64,000 nt of DNA from Streptomyces sp. TP-A0874 (GCF_001748085.1 NZ_BBZK01000015.1:40603-104602), one strand, 5' to 3'. Shown: positions 33,857 through 43,154, numbered from the stretch's first letter. Notes: generated by a model not told the origin, from the letters alone. A program made the numbers and translations.

Positions 33857-36800
33857 TCACACCCCCTCCGCAGCCGGGTCCGCCCGGTCGACGGGCACCA
33901 GCTGGCCGTCCTCCGCCCAGCGCACGGTCAGGCCGGTGCGGTACATCCGGTCGCCGGGCTGGCCGTACGGATCGGCCGGGAACCGCTCCGCGGTGCGGGC
34001 GGGGCCGTGCTGGTAGCCGCGGGCGAGGGCGGGGCCGGCGAGGTACAACTCGCCGACGGCCCCGGGCGGCACCTGGCGCAGCGCCCGGTCGAGCACCTGC
34101 GCCCGGGTGTTGACGGCCGGGGAGCCGATCGGCAGCGTCCCGTCCGCCTGCGGACGGCTCCACAGGGCGGTGTCGGCCATGGCTCCGCCGGCTCCCCTGG
34201 TGCCCAGGACCGGGCGGTCACCGGCCGACCACCGGCCGGCCGCGGTCCCGACGGCCGGGCTCGGGTCGGCGATGACGACGGTCATGCCGGCCGGTACCTG
34301 CCCGGGCGACAGCTGCTCCAGGGCCGTCCACGGGAGTACGGCGTGGGTGACCTGCTGTTCGGTCAGCAGCGCGGCCAGCGCCTCGCCGGGTGCCCGCTGT
34401 CCCGCCGTCTCCAGCACCAGGGTGCCGCCGGTGAGCAGCACCGCGCAGAAGCCGTGCGGCACACCACCGGGGTGGGCGTCCGCGGAGTCGACCGGGGACT
34501 GCACCACGACACGGCTCTCCGGACCGATCCGGAAGCAGCGGCTCCAGGTCTCGGCGAGGTCGGCGACCCCCGAGTGCGGGACGAGTACGCCAGCGCGGTC
34601 CGCGCCGCCGGCCGGGTGCAGCAGGTAGGCCGCGTTGGCCGGGCGCAGCGGCGCCTTCCGGTCGGAGTCCGAAGGGTTGTCGTTGCGCGGCTCCACCAGC
34701 CGCACCCGCATGGTGCTCTCGGGGTCCACCGGACCGGTCATCCGGCGGTCGGCCATCTCCTCGATGACCGCGGGATCGTCCAGCAGCAACCGTCCCACAC
34801 CGTCGACGGTGGGCAGCCCCGGCGCGGTGGCGCTGTCGGTGACCACCAGCATCGGCCGGGCCTCGGCGAGCAGGCCTTCGATCCGCTCGGCCGGGGCGTC
34901 CGGGTCGATGCTCAGGTAGGCGGCGCCGGACTTCAGCACCGCGAGCATCACCACGACGAGTTCGACCGAGCGCGGCAGGGCGAACGCCACCACCCGCTCG
35001 GGGACCGCGTCACAGGTGATGAGGAGTCTGGCCAGCCGGTTGGCGCGCTCGTTGAGCTCCCGGTAGGAGACCTCCTGCCCGTCGACGACGAGGGCGATCG
35101 CCTCCGGCTGCTCGGCGACCCGCTGCTCGAAGAGCTCCGGGTAGGTCAGCCGGCTCAGCTCGACCGCGGTGTCGTTGTACGCCGCCAGCAGCTGCCGCTC
35201 CTCCCCGGAGAGCAGGTCGACACCGGCGGCCGGCTGCTCCGGGTCGTTGGCGGCCGCGGTGAACAGTCGCAGCAGCCGGCCCAGCAGCCGCCCGGCCTCC
35301 GGGTAGCCGAAGACGTCCGGCCGGTACTCCAGCCGCAGCCGGATCCGCGGGCCGGGGGTGACGACCAGGCCCAGCGGGCGGGTGACGGCGTGGTAGGTCT
35401 CCATACCGAGGACGCTGAGTTCGCCGGCCGTCCCGGGCAGGGCGTCCCGGCCGGCGGGCCCGTCCTCGACCACCGTGGTGGTGTCGAAGAGTTCGTCCGC
35501 GCCGCCCGCCGGCAGCGCCTCGGCGAGCCCCAGGTGGCCGTGCCCCTCAAGCAGCGACCGCTCCTGTGCCACCCGCCCGAACAGCCCCAGCAGGGACTCC
35601 CCGGCCACGAGCCGCACCCGGGCGGGCAGGGTGGCACCGAACTGGCCGACCACGGGGCTCTCCCCGGGCAGCGGATCGGGCCTGCCGCTCGTGTGGGCTC
35701 CGAAGACCACGTCGTCCTGACCGGTCAGCGAGGCCAGCAGCAGCGCCCAGACGCCCCGCACCGCGGTGTCCAGCGTCATCCCGTGGCCCCGCAGCCCGGC
35801 GGTCAGCCGCTCGGACACGGCCTGCGGCAGCGCGGTGGAGACGGAGGCCGGGGCCACCGGGCCGGCCGTCCGCACCGCCGGGGCCAGCAGCGTCGGCACC
35901 GGCTCGGCCAGCGCCCGCCGCCAGGCCCGGCCGGCGGCGGCCGGGTCCGGTGCGGTGGCCGACGGTACGAGGTGGCCGCGGTGCGGGACGGCCGGGGAGA
36001 GCCCGGCGTCGTCGCCGCCCGCGACGTACAGCCGCAGCAGTTCCCGGCCGAGCAGCTTCAGCGAGCGGTCGTCGAGCAGGATGCGGTGGCTGGTGAGCAG
36101 CAGCCGCGCCCGCTCCGCCGGAAGCCTGATCAGGGTGCAGCGGAACAGCGGCGGACGGGCGAGGTCGAAGCCCCGTTCGCGGTCCGCGCCGAGCACCCGC
36201 CACAGCTCGGCCTCCAGCCGGTCCTCCGGCACTCCGCCGAGGTCGTGCTCCCGCCGCTCCGGCTCGGCCTGTGCGGCCACCACCCGGACCGGCCGATCGG
36301 CGCCCACGACGACGAAGCCGGTGCGCAGGGCGGGGTGCCGGCGCAGCAGGGTGCGGGTCGCCGACTCCAGCGCCGCGGCGTCGAACGGGCCCTGGAGGTC
36401 GATGGTGAGCTGGACGCAGCCCGCCACCGCCGCCCCGTCCTGCTCCGCGGAGAGCAGCAGCTCCTCCTGGAGCGGCGAGAGCGGCAGGACGTCCTCGACG
36501 GGTGTGCCGCCGTCCTCCAGTTCGAGGATCTGCTCCTGGGAGAGGTCGACCAGCGGCAGGTCGGAGGGGGTCAGGCCGCCGACGCCCGGTTCACCGGCGT
36601 GCTCGGCCAGGGTCTCCAGCGCGGCGAGCCAGCCCTCCGCGAGGGCGCGCACCTCCGCCTCCGGGAGCAGGCCACCCGGCCAGGACCAACTGGCGCGCAG
36701 GACGGTCCCCTCGGGGGTGTCGACGGTGCGGGTGGTGAGGTTGAGCGCGTGCGGCGCCGGGGCGGCCGGGTCGGCCTCGCCCAGCACCTCGGCCTCGGGC

Positions 36801-39800
36801 GCCGCGGTCCAGTCGGCCCGGCCACCACTCGCGCCGGGCTCGGCGGCCGGGGCGGCCACCGCGGAGCGGCCCGCATGGTGGAAGCCGATCTGGGCCGCCG
36901 GGGCGTTCGACAGCCGCTCGGTGGTCTCCGGGTTGAGGTGGCGCAGCAGGCCGTGGCCGAGGCCGCCGCCGGGCACCGCGCGCAGTTGCTCCTTGACCCG
37001 CTTCACCGCGGTGGCCAGGGCCTCCGCCCGGTCGGTGGCCGGGAGTTCCCCGGCGTCCAGAGCGACCGGGTAGGGGCTGGTGCAGCGGCCGACGGTACGG
37101 GAGAGCTCGGCGCCCTCCAGCGCGGTGGCGCGTCCGTGGCCCTCCACCTCGACGAGCACCCGGGTGCCCTGCGCGGTGCGCCGGTCGGCGACCGCGGTCG
37201 CCAGCGCGGTCAGCAGGACATCCTCGGTGGTGGCCCGGAAGGCCTCCGGGACGGTCCGCAGCACGCCGGCGGTGGCCCGGGGCGGGAGGGCGACGGTGAG
37301 GTGCTCGGCGGGTGCCACGGTGTCGAGCACCGGGTCGAAGGGGCGGTCGGTGAGGGGCGGGTCCGCCACCTCGGTGACGGCCTGCCAGAGGTCGAGTTCC
37401 GCGGTGCGCCGGCCGGCCTCCTCGGCCAGTAGCAGCGCCCACTCCCGCAGTCCGGTGCCGACCGGTTCGAGGGCGGGGCGGCGGCCGGCCGCCAGCGCCT
37501 CGCAGGCCGACCGCAGGTCCGCGACGAGGATCCGCCAGGAGTCCTCGTCGGCCACCAGCTGGTGCACGGCGAGCAGCAGCCGGCCCGGTCGGGCGGAGCC
37601 GGCGTCGAACCACACGGCCCGCAGCAGAGTGCCGTCGGCGGGGGAGAGTTCGGCTTCCGCCTGCTCGCCGTACTCACGGACGGTCTCGCGGAGCGTCTCG
37701 TCGTCCATGCCTGCGACGTCCACCCGGCGCAGCAGGTCGCCGGTGTCGACCGCGCCCTGGGCGGCGAACTCCAGGTACCAGCCGTCGCCGTGCCGGACCG
37801 GGCGGGAGCGCAGCGCGTCATGGTGGTCGACCAGGGCGCGCAGCGCGCCGGTCAGGTGCCGGTGGGCGAGCCCGGGGCGGACGGTGAGCAGCCGGGACTG
37901 GCCGGGCCGGACGTCGGCCCCGCCGCGGTCGAGCAGCCACAGCACGGCCGGGGTGGCCGGTGCGGTGCCGGCTCCGGAGCGCTCCTGGCCGGCGGGGCGC
38001 CGGCCGTTCTCCTCGGCCCGCTCGGCCAGCTTCTCCGGCGTGCGCAGTTCGAAGACCTCGCGGGGGGCGAGTTCGAGTCCGGCGCGCCGGGCACGGGTGG
38101 TGAGCCGCACCGAGCGTGCGCTGTCTCCGCCGAGGGCGAAGAAGTCGTCGTGGGGGCCGGCCTCGCCTTCCAGCAGTTCGCTGAAGAGTCGGCAGAGCGT
38201 CTCCTCAGCGGGGCCGCGCGGGCTGCGCCGGGCCGGCAGCCCGGCGAAGTCGGGTGCGGGCAGGGCGGCCCGGTCGACCGCGCCCGAGGGCAGCAGCGGC
38301 AGCGTCGGCAGGGTGACGAAGGCCGACGGAAGCATGTGCTCGGGCAGTGCCTCAGCCAGGTGGGCGCGGAGTTCGGTGGCCTCCGGCGCCCGCTCCCCGG
38401 CCGGCACCAGGTAGGCGGCGACCCGCGGCTGTCCTGCGCTGTCCTGGCGGCTGGTCACCGCCGCCCGTTCCACGGCCGGGTGGCGGGAGAGCACGGTCTC
38501 GATCTCGCCGGGCTCCACCCGCAGTCCGCGGATGTCCATCCGGTCGTCGGCCCGCCCGAGGTACTCCAGCGAGCCGTCGTCGTTCCACCGCGCGATGTCG
38601 CCGGTGCGGTACATCCGCGTGCTGCGCCCCTCGAACGGGCAGGCGACGAAACGCTCGGCGGTGGGTCCGGGCCGGCCGGCGTAGCCGCGGGCCAGGCCCG
38701 CGCCGCCGATGTACAGCTCACCGGCCGCGCCCGGCGGCACCGGGCGCAGCGCCGCGTCCAGGACGTAGACGGTGGTGCCGATCACGGGCTTGCCGAGCGT
38801 CGCGGTGGGCGCCGTGCCGGACAGCGGTCCGGTGAGCGTCGCCGCCAGCGTCGACTCGGCCGGCCCGTAGGCGTTGACCATGCGGCGCGCCGGCGACCAG
38901 CGCCGGAGCAGTTCGGTGGGGCAGGGCTCGCCCCGCACCACCAGCGTGGCCAGTTCGGGAAGATCCATCTTGGGCACCCCGGCGAGCACCGTCGGGGGCA
39001 GTACGGCGTGGGTGACCCGCCACTGTTCCAGCACCTCGGCGAGGGCCTCACCGAAGGGCTCCCCGGTCGGCGGCAGCACCAGCGCCGCACCGGCCGACAG
39101 GGCGGTGCAGACCTCCATCACCGAGGCTTCGCAGCCGGGCTGGGAGTACATCAGCAACCGGCTCTCGCCGGACACCCCGAACCGCTCGGTGGCGGCCTGG
39201 CAGAAACTGGCCAGGCCGGCGTGCGGGATGACCGCGCTCTGCGGCTGCCCGGCCGGCCCCGAGGTGGGGACGAGGTAGGCGGGGTGCACGGGGAAGAGCC
39301 GGCTGACCCGGTCGCGGTCGTCCGGGTTGCCGCCGCTGATCTGGGACAGCTCCATCACGGTGTCCGGGCTGTCCATCACCAGCCGGGCCGTGTCGCCGGT
39401 CGCGGTCAGGCCGTCGGCGACCTCCCTGACGGTCAGGACCATCGCCGCGCGGACGTCCCGCAGGATCGTCGAGAGCCGCTGGGGCGGCTCGTTCGGGTCG
39501 ACGGGCAGGGCGGCGGCTCCCGCCTTGGCCACCGCGAGGACGGCCACCACGAGTTCGACGGAGCGGCGCATCGGCAGCGCCACCACGTCCTCCGGCCCCA
39601 GGCCCCGGGCGATCAGCATCCGGGCCAGCCGGTTGGCCCGGCCGTTCAACTCGCCATAGGAGAGCACGCCCTGGTCGCCGACGAGAGCCGGGGACTGCGG
39701 CTGCCGGGCCACCTGGGTTTCGAACAGCTCGGGCAGGGTCCGGGCCCAGACCGGCTTCCCCGAGCTGTTCCAGTCGGCGAGCACCCGGCGGCGCTCGTCC

Positions 39801-41143
39801 TCGCCCAGCAGGTCGATCAGGCCGAGCCGGCGCTCGGGGTCCTCGGCGAACAGTCCCAGGACCTCCCGCAGGCGCTCCGCGAGGCGCTCCACGGTCGCCG
39901 TCTCCAGGGCGTCCGGCCGGTAGCCCAGCCGGATCCGCAGCCGGGAGTCCTCGGCGCCGGTGACGGCGGTGACCGTCAGGGTGTGGTGCGAGATCTCGTG
40001 CCCGGGCACCTCGCGCACCCGCACCCCGCCCAGGTGGACCAGCCCGGTGGCGGCCCCGTCCTCCAGCGCGGTGACGGTGTCGAAGAGTTCGCCGGTGGCG
40101 CGCAGTTGCCTGCGTATCGCGGCCAGCCCGAGATGACGGTGGGGCGCGAGCTCCTCGTGCCACCGCCGCAGGCCGCGCAGCATGTCGGCGAGGGTTTCGG
40201 CGGGGTCGAGCCGGACCCGGACGGGCAGCGCCTCGGCGAACGCCCCCACCGTCCGCTCGATGCCGGCCACGCCCTCGGGGCGCCCCGGGTCGACGGCGCC
40301 GAACAGCACGTCGTCCCGTCCGGTGAGCGAGGAGAGCAGCAGGCCCCAGGCGCCCTGCACCACGGTGTGCAGGGACAGTCCGTGTTCCGCCGCGAGCGCC
40401 TCCAGCCGGCCGCTGACCGGCTCGGGGAGGTCGAAGACGTGCTGTTCCCGGACGGCCGGCGCGGTGCCGACCGCGGCCGGGCCGAGCAGGGTGGGTTCAC
40501 CGGAGGCGAGCGCCTCCCGCCAGGCGCGTTCGGCCCGCGGCCGGTTCTGCCGCGACAGCCAGCCGACGTACCGCTTGTAAGGGGTGACGGCCGGCAGGTC
40601 GCTGTCGTCGCCCGCGCTCTGGTAGAGCGCGAACAACTCCTCCAGCAGCAGCGGCACCGAGCGGCTGTCGAGCAGCAGCCGGTGGTGGGTGAGGAGCAGC
40701 CGGAAGCGGTCGGCGGCGATCCGGACCAGCGTGAACCGGAGCAGCGGGGGCGCGGAGGGGGTGAACCTGCGGGAGCGCTCCTCGGCCGTCAGCCGGTCCA
40801 GCTCCCGACGCAGCGCCTCCCCGCTCAGTCCGGAGAGGTCGGCCTCCTCCCAGGGGAGGGGCACTTCGCGCGGCACGACCTGGAGCGGCCGGCCGAAGGT
40901 CTCGTGAAGGTAGCCGGTGCGCAGGGCGGGATGGCGCCGCAGCAGGGTGCGGACCGCGGCCCGCAGCCGGCCGCCGTCGAAGCCGGCGGCGGACTCCCCC
41001 TCCGGGTGGACCACCAGATCGAAGGCGCGCTGCACGGTGCCGGCGTCCGGCCCCTGGTCCGCCTGGAGATGGAGGGCCTGGAACAACAGCCCCTCCTGCA
41101 GCGGAGACAGCTGCAGTACTTCTTCGAGTCCCTGCTTGCTCAT
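33857..41143 (-). CDS. Catalytically degenerate NRPS-like protein, C-A-PCP-E-C-A(truncated)
   Basis: About 2,428 residues in one open frame, from an ATG at 41143 (ATG 41158 also possible). Domains: C1 about 1-440, A1 about 450-965, PCP about 975-1045, E about 1060-1500, C2 about 1540-1980, A2 about 1990 to end. C1 has H-R-L-L-L-D-S and C2 H-R-I-L-L-D-D where HHxxxDG is needed. E has H-Q-L-V-A-D-E, and its GFNYLG motif is G-F-H-H-A-G. A1 reads S-G-P-A-G-Q-P-Q-S for SGSTGxPKG, G-C-E-A-S for FDAS and S-G-A-V-D-R for NGKxDR, losing both lysines and the amino-group-binding Asp. A2 has no recognisable A3-A5 core, Y-R-T-G-L for YRTGD, and stops before A8. Only the PCP (F-F-A-L-G-G-D-S) is intact. 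Codon use is normal and there are no frameshifts, so it is maintained rather than newly broken. No peptide bond, adenylation or epimerisation is expected. Confidence 0.88.
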   Translation of the reverse strand: MSKQGLEEVLQLSPLQEGLLFQALHLQADQGPDAGTVQRAFDLVVHPEGESAAGFDGGRLRAAVRTLLRRHPALRTGYLHETFGRPLQVVPREVPLPWEEADLSGLSGEALRRELDRLTAEERSRRFTPSAPPLLRFTLVRIAADRFRLLLTHHRLLLDSRSVPLLLEELFALYQSAGDDSDLPAVTPYKRYVGWLSRQNRPRAERAWREALASGEPTLLGPAAVGTAPAVREQHVFDLPEPVSGRLEALAAEHGLSLHTVVQGAWGLLLSSLTGRDDVLFGAVDPGRPEGVAGIERTVGAFAEALPVRVRLDPAETLADMLRGLRRWHEELAPHRHLGLAAIRRQLRATGELFDTVTALEDGAATGLVHLGGVRVREVPGHEISHHTLTVTAVTGAEDSRLRIRLGYRPDALETATVERLAERLREVLGLFAEDPERRLGLIDLLGEDERRRVLADWNSSGKPVWARTLPELFETQVARQPQSPALVGDQGVLSYGELNGRANRLARMLIARGLGPEDVVALPMRRSVELVVAVLAVAKAGAAALPVDPNEPPQRLSTILRDVRAAMVLTVREVADGLTATGDTARLVMDSPDTVMELSQISGGNPDDRDRVSRLFPVHPAYLVPTSGPAGQPQSAVIPHAGLASFCQAATERFGVSGESRLLMYSQPGCEASVMEVCTALSAGAALVLPPTGEPFGEALAEVLEQWRVTHAVLPPTVLAGVPKMDLPELATLVVRGEPCPTELLRRWSPARRMVNAYGPAESTLAATLTGPLSGTAPTATLGKPVIGTTVYVLDAALRPVPPGAAGELYIGGAGLARGYAGRPGPTAERFVACPFEGRSTRMYRTGDIARWNDDGSLEYLGRADDRMDIRGLRVEPGEIETVLSRHPAVERAAVTSRQDSAGQPRVAAYLVPAGERAPEATELRAHLAEALPEHMLPSAFVTLPTLPLLPSGAVDRAALPAPDFAGLPARRSPRGPAEETLCRLFSELLEGEAGPHDDFFALGGDSARSVRLTTRARRAGLELAPREVFELRTPEKLAERAEENGRRPAGQERSGAGTAPATPAVLWLLDRGGADVRPGQSRLLTVRPGLAHRHLTGALRALVDHHDALRSRPVRHGDGWYLEFAAQGAVDTGDLLRRVDVAGMDDETLRETVREYGEQAEAELSPADGTLLRAVWFDAGSARPGRLLLAVHQLVADEDSWRILVADLRSACEALAAGRRPALEPVGTGLREWALLLAEEAGRRTAELDLWQAVTEVADPPLTDRPFDPVLDTVAPAEHLTVALPPRATAGVLRTVPEAFRATTEDVLLTALATAVADRRTAQGTRVLVEVEGHGRATALEGAELSRTVGRCTSPYPVALDAGELPATDRAEALATAVKRVKEQLRAVPGGGLGHGLLRHLNPETTERLSNAPAAQIGFHHAGRSAVAAPAAEPGASGGRADWTAAPEAEVLGEADPAAPAPHALNLTTRTVDTPEGTVLRASWSWPGGLLPEAEVRALAEGWLAALETLAEHAGEPGVGGLTPSDLPLVDLSQEQILELEDGGTPVEDVLPLSPLQEELLLSAEQDGAAVAGCVQLTIDLQGPFDAAALESATRTLLRRHPALRTGFVVVGADRPVRVVAAQAEPERREHDLGGVPEDRLEAELWRVLGADRERGFDLARPPLFRCTLIRLPAERARLLLTSHRILLDDRSLKLLGRELLRLYVAGGDDAGLSPAVPHRGHLVPSATAPDPAAAGRAWRRALAEPVPTLLAPAVRTAGPVAPASVSTALPQAVSERLTAGLRGHGMTLDTAVRGVWALLLASLTGQDDVVFGAHTSGRPDPLPGESPVVGQFGATLPARVRLVAGESLLGLFGRVAQERSLLEGHGHLGLAEALPAGGADELFDTTTVVEDGPAGRDALPGTAGELSVLGMETYHAVTRPLGLVVTPGPRIRLRLEYRPDVFGYPEAGRLLGRLLRLFTAAANDPEQPAAGVDLLSGEERQLLAAYNDTAVELSRLTYPELFEQRVAEQPEAIALVVDGQEVSYRELNERANRLARLLITCDAVPERVVAFALPRSVELVVVMLAVLKSGAAYLSIDPDAPAERIEGLLAEARPMLVVTDSATAPGLPTVDGVGRLLLDDPAVIEEMADRRMTGPVDPESTMRVRLVEPRNDNPSDSDRKAPLRPANAAYLLHPAGGADRAGVLVPHSGVADLAETWSRCFRIGPESRVVVQSPVDSADAHPGGVPHGFCAVLLTGGTLVLETAGQRAPGEALAALLTEQQVTHAVLPWTALEQLSPGQVPAGMTVVIADPSPAVGTAAGRWSAGDRPVLGTRGAGGAMADTALWSRPQADGTLPIGSPAVNTRAQVLDRALRQVPPGAVGELYLAGPALARGYQHGPARTAERFPADPYGQPGDRMYRTGLTVRWAEDGQLVPVDRADPAAEGV

Positions 41144-41260
41144 TCCCACAGTCCTCATTCCACGGCCAGCCCACTGGGAGTGTCAGGGGTGCCGCAGCTT
41201 CCCCACAACGACGTGTGCAGCTAACTGCACGTGATCAGCGTGTGTTTGATGCGTGCTGTT

Positions 41261-41431
41261 TCAGCCGCAGCCGCCGGCGTGCCCCTCGTCGAATCCGGGC
41301 ACCGCGGTGAGCGAGTCGATGTAGGCGGCCAGCAGGCTCGTCCAACGGTCGCACTCCAGCCCGCGCTCCGGGCTGTTCTCGTAGTGCTTCTCCATCTCAG
41401 CGATCATGTCCATCACCGAGTCACCGCTCAT
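41261..41431 (-). CDS. 56-residue peptide with Gly/Cys-rich C-terminus, possible RiPP-like precursor
   Basis: Starts at the ATG at 41431, six bases after AGGAG; a longer reading from 41458 lacks a site. The sequence is acidic and helical at first (S-V-M-D-M-I-A-E-M-E-K-H-Y-E-N-S), then L-L-A-A-Y-I-D-S-L-T, and ends P-G-F-D-E-G-H-A-G-G-C-G. It has two cysteines, one of them next to last. It lies between the prenyl synthase and the degenerate NRPS in the same orientation. A leader-plus-core layout is conceivable because a PqqD/RRE-like gene is in the operon, but no known precursor family matches. It is not MbtH-like. Confidence 0.6.
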   Translation of the reverse strand: MSGDSVMDMIAEMEKHYENSPERGLECDRWTSLLAAYIDSLTAVPGFDEGHAGGCG

Positions 41432-41527
41432 TTTCGCTCCTGACGTCGTTACTGCCAATTTCCGACCTGCCTTCCCGCTGCCCTCCGGGTCGGCGCTTCA
41501 CTCCCGGGCCCGCGGCGTCCTGCCGGT

Positions 41528-42553
41528 TCATGCCGTTCGGGATGACACGAAGTCACACAGTGCGTCGAGAACTTTGACCGCCGGCAGCTGCGGCACCGCG
41601 CCCAGCGCGAGACGGGCCTGCGCCAACCGGTCGTTCATGATCGAACGCGCCTGCGGAACCGCCGGCGAGCACTGCAGCAACTCCAGCGCCCTGCGGTGCC
41701 GCTCGCCCTCCACCGCCCCGCCGCCGGCCAGCAGCCCGCGCAGCTCCGCGCCCTCCGGCCGGTCGTCGGTCCGGGCCAGCAGCACCGGGAGACTGGCCAC
41801 ACCGGCCGACAGGTCCCGGCCCTGGTCCTTGCCCGACTGCGCCTGCGGCGCCGTTATGTCCAGCAGGTCGTCGGATATCTGGAAGGCGATGCCCAGGTGC
41901 TCGCCGTACTCCGCGAGGGCCGAGCTGACCTCGGGGGGCGCGGCCGCCTGGATGGCGCCCAGCCGTATCGAGACGGAGATCAGCGCCGCGGTCTTCCCCG
42001 CGGTCACCGAGAAGTAGTAGGGCAGCCCGTCCTCGCCGGGCTGCGGGCCCAGGAGTTCCCGCAGTTGGCCCAGGATGAGGCGGTCGGATGCCTCCGCCTG
42101 GAGCCGCACGGTCTCCGCGCCCAGCCGGGCCGAAAGCCGCGCGGCACGGGCCAGCAGCCAGTCCCCCGCGAACACGGCGGTGGGCTGGCCCCAGCGGGCG
42201 TTGGCGCTGGGCACCCCGTGCCGGGTGAGCGCCTCGTCCATCACGTCGTCGTGGTAGAGGGAGGCGACGTGCACGAGTTCGGCCACCACGGCCGCCTCGT
42301 GGACGCCCTCGGCGTGGGTACCGAACTCGGCTCCCAGGAGCGCCAGCAGCGGTCGGAGCCGCTTCCCGCCCGCGGCCACGAGGTACCCGACCGCCTCGGC
42401 GACGTAGGGATCGGAGGCGTCTGCGACGCACTCCCGCAGCCGCTGCTCCGCGCGCTCGAGACTCCGGCTCAGCCGGGAGTCCAGCTCCCGGTCCTCGATG
42501 GACAGTTCGTTGAGCAGCCAGCGCGCACGCGCTGATGGGGACAGCGTGGACAT
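41528..42553 (-). CDS. Polyprenyl diphosphate synthase
   Basis: A 341-residue trans-prenyltransferase. The first aspartate-rich motif is L-Y-H-D-D-V-M-D, the second F-Q-I-S-D-D-L-L-D, and G-K-R-L-R-P is near residue 60; all catalytic residues are in place. It chains isopentenyl diphosphate to make a C20 or longer prenyl diphosphate; small residues near the first motif suggest a longer chain, but this is uncertain. It is not beside the terpene synthase (12 kb away) but in an operon with a PqqD-like gene, a small peptide and the degenerate NRPS. The ATG at 42553 follows GGAAGAG. Confidence 0.88.
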   Translation of the reverse strand: MSTLSPSARARWLLNELSIEDRELDSRLSRSLERAEQRLRECVADASDPYVAEAVGYLVAAGGKRLRPLLALLGAEFGTHAEGVHEAAVVAELVHVASLYHDDVMDEALTRHGVPSANARWGQPTAVFAGDWLLARAARLSARLGAETVRLQAEASDRLILGQLRELLGPQPGEDGLPYYFSVTAGKTAALISVSIRLGAIQAAAPPEVSSALAEYGEHLGIAFQISDDLLDITAPQAQSGKDQGRDLSAGVASLPVLLARTDDRPEGAELRGLLAGGGAVEGERHRRALELLQCSPAVPQARSIMNDRLAQARLALGAVPQLPAVKVLDALCDFVSSRTA

Positions 42554-42654
42554 GTCTCTTCCTTCTCCTTGTCCTCCGTCAGCGCGTCAGTGTGTCAGCC
42601 CGCCGACCCCACCGACGCCACCAGTGCCCTGGTCAACCCGCCGGTCCGTCCCGC

Positions 42655-42912
42655 TCACCCCTCGACCACCCCGACCGCGCGGAGGATCTCCAGCACCGTG
42701 CGGACGTCCTCGGCCGCCTGCTGCTCCGTCGTATCGCAGGAGTCGCGGATGTCGCGTGCGGCCTCCTCGACGCCGCCCCCGGCGAGCAGGGCGCGGGTGC
42801 CCTTGGCCGCCGAGGGACTGAGGTGCCAGAAGTCCCCGCTCTTCCGGTCGAGCAGGAGCCCGCCGTACTCGGTCTCGGTCAGCGCGAGACGCTCCTGGTC
42901 GCGCAGTTTCAT
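42655..42912 (-). CDS. PqqD-family / RiPP recognition element-like protein
   Basis: An 85-residue protein from an ATG at 42912 behind AGGAG. The pattern E-Y-G-G-L-L-L-D-R-K-S-G-D-F-W-H-L-S-P-S-A, followed by a helix and A-A-E-D-V-R-T-V-L-E-I-L-R-A-V-G-V-V, is that of PqqD and of stand-alone B1 proteins in lasso-peptide clusters, which bind leader peptides. No lasso protease, cyclase or radical SAM enzyme is in the window. It is the first gene of the leftward operon and divergent from the MMPL gene. Confidence 0.82.
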   Translation of the reverse strand: MKLRDQERLALTETEYGGLLLDRKSGDFWHLSPSAAKGTRALLAGGGVEEAARDIRDSCDTTEQQAAEDVRTVLEILRAVGVVEG

Positions 42913-43125
42913 GTCGTACTCCTGGTCATGGGACGGGGACCGGCCCTTTCAACCGCTGCCGGGAAACGCGAAATCTGGGGGTGTCCCAGCCCGGCGTGTT
43001 TTCTCGTCACTGGGCCACGGGACAGCCCTTGGAGAAGCAGGTGCAGGAGAATTTCGCACGCATGGACATTCAGGGAATGGGACGTTGGCGACCGTTCCAG
43101 TACGACCTTTTGGAGCACAAGCCTC

Positions 43126-43154
43126 CTGGCAACTTGGTGCCAGCGCCTGGCACC
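43126..43154. promoter_or_regulatory. Overlapping inverted repeats with TGGCA half-sites
   Basis: CTGGCA-N6-TGCCAG (43126-43143) and GGTGCCA-N5-TGGCACC (43136-43154) share a half-site, giving three TGGCA/TGCCA units in a row. They lie in the 431-bp divergent gap 42913-43343 between the PqqD-like and MMPL genes, a likely operator cluster. The gap has no gene. Confidence 0.5.

Noticed and set aside
41215..41230. GTGCAG-CTAA-CTGCAC hairpin between the degenerate NRPS and the small peptide gene as a terminator
   Set aside because: The stem has only six pairs and no T-tract; too weak to claim, and the genes look co-transcribed.
41261..41431. The 56-residue peptide as an MbtH-like protein
   Set aside because: It lacks the conserved Trp-Pro pattern of MbtH proteins and is shorter.
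28199..42553. The polyprenyl diphosphate synthase as substrate supplier of the terpene synthase
   Set aside because: Possible in principle, but it is 12 kb away, in another operon and orientation, and the chain length looks longer than C15; the context favours a role with the peptide operon.
41261..42912. A lasso-peptide cluster based on the PqqD-like gene and the small peptide
   Set aside because: No leader peptidase (B2), asparagine-synthetase-like cyclase or lasso-type precursor pattern is present, so I call only an RRE-like protein with an unassigned peptide.
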